Shown one piece after another: positions 63,947 through 64,000 of a stretch of 64,000 bases of DNA (position 1 is its first letter; each line of letters begins with the position of its first letter). Position numbers and translations under genes: made by a program. The stretch is from Mycobacterium barrassiae (GTDB taxonomy: Bacteria; Actinomycetota; Actinomycetes; Mycobacteriales; Mycobacteriaceae), in assembly GCF_025822765.1 (NCBI RefSeq), contig NZ_JACKUK010000034.1, positions 62,001 to 126,000 of the forward strand, in the 5' to 3' direction. The notes beneath the pieces are model-generated. The model was not told the DNA's origin and did no database searches. It was given only the letters and a program-made list of their open reading frames with translations.

Positions 63947-64000
63947 ATGACAGCCCCATCGATAAGCCTCAGAGAGCAGCTGCTGCGCCGCCGGCCGGTG
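63947..64000 (+). CDS. Amino acid permease, N-terminal fragment (runs off the window)
   Basis: Only 18 codons are inside the window: MTAPSISLREQLLRRRPV, behind AGGAGG. The short basic N-terminus resembles APC-family permeases, and the M. tuberculosis order (rocD then rocE) supports an arginine/ornithine permease. The transmembrane part is outside. Confidence 0.6.
   Translation, partial: MTAPSISLREQLLRRRPV

Overview
The window is high-GC chromosomal DNA from a mycobacterium, probably a fast-growing Mycolicibacterium-type environmental species. Gene order matches, in reverse, the M. tuberculosis stretch Rv0737 to Rv0688: MarR (Rv0737), rslA-sigL, map-adk-secY, LCM-type methyltransferases, fucA/serA2/xylB-like sugar-acid genes, sppA, spc ribosomal operon, FGE/atsA, S10 ribosomal operon, mycofactocin cluster, ferredoxin reductase (Rv0688). 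Synteny is recalled from memory, not computed.

Layout. 1-182: start of a HAD hydrolase. 290-2181: NarL-type two-component pair. 2230-8563: MarR gene, a four-gene biosynthetic operon (TPP enzyme, SRPBCC protein, KAS III-like protein, aminotransferase) and sigL-rslA. The operon has a consensus SigL promoter and is inserted between rslA and the Rv0737-type gene; it is the best candidate here for an undescribed system. 8680-11369: map, adk, secY. 11651-17405: three tandem methyltransferases, FGGY kinase, hydroxyacid dehydrogenase, class II aldolase. 17451-19668: sppA and a small secreted protein. 19806-24020: spc operon. 24276-28233: FGE, lipoprotein, sulfatase. 28288-37943: accessory island absent at this place in M. 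tuberculosis (DUF2306 protein and TetR with twin operators, zwf paralogue, GAF protein, polysaccharide-type genes including a divergent cis-prenyltransferase-like protein and a BcsB-like protein). 38057-43595: S10 operon with a roughly 270-nt leader. 44032-49177: NTF2-like gene remnant, carboxylesterase lipoprotein, two tandem P450s with matching operators, TetR. 49178-58035: MFS exporter and the mycofactocin locus mftG-F-E-D-C-B-A with divergent mftR. 58078-61124: ECF sigma factor with a triple-VOC protein, and a ferredoxin reductase. 61170-64000: arginine/ornithine catabolic locus (Lrp regulator, ddaH, rocD, start of a permease).

How the parts work together. SigL/RslA appears to switch on itself and the adjacent four-gene operon. 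FGE should activate the sulfatase two genes away. MftA is matured by MftB/C/E/D, glycosylated by MftF, and the cofactor is probably re-oxidised through MftG. Several roomy gene junctions carry long near-perfect palindromes, two of them copies of one family, which look like terminator-type elements.

Limits: all assignments come from reading translated sequence and motifs; no database search or folding program was run. No tRNA, rRNA, CRISPR, insertion sequence or phage gene was recognised.
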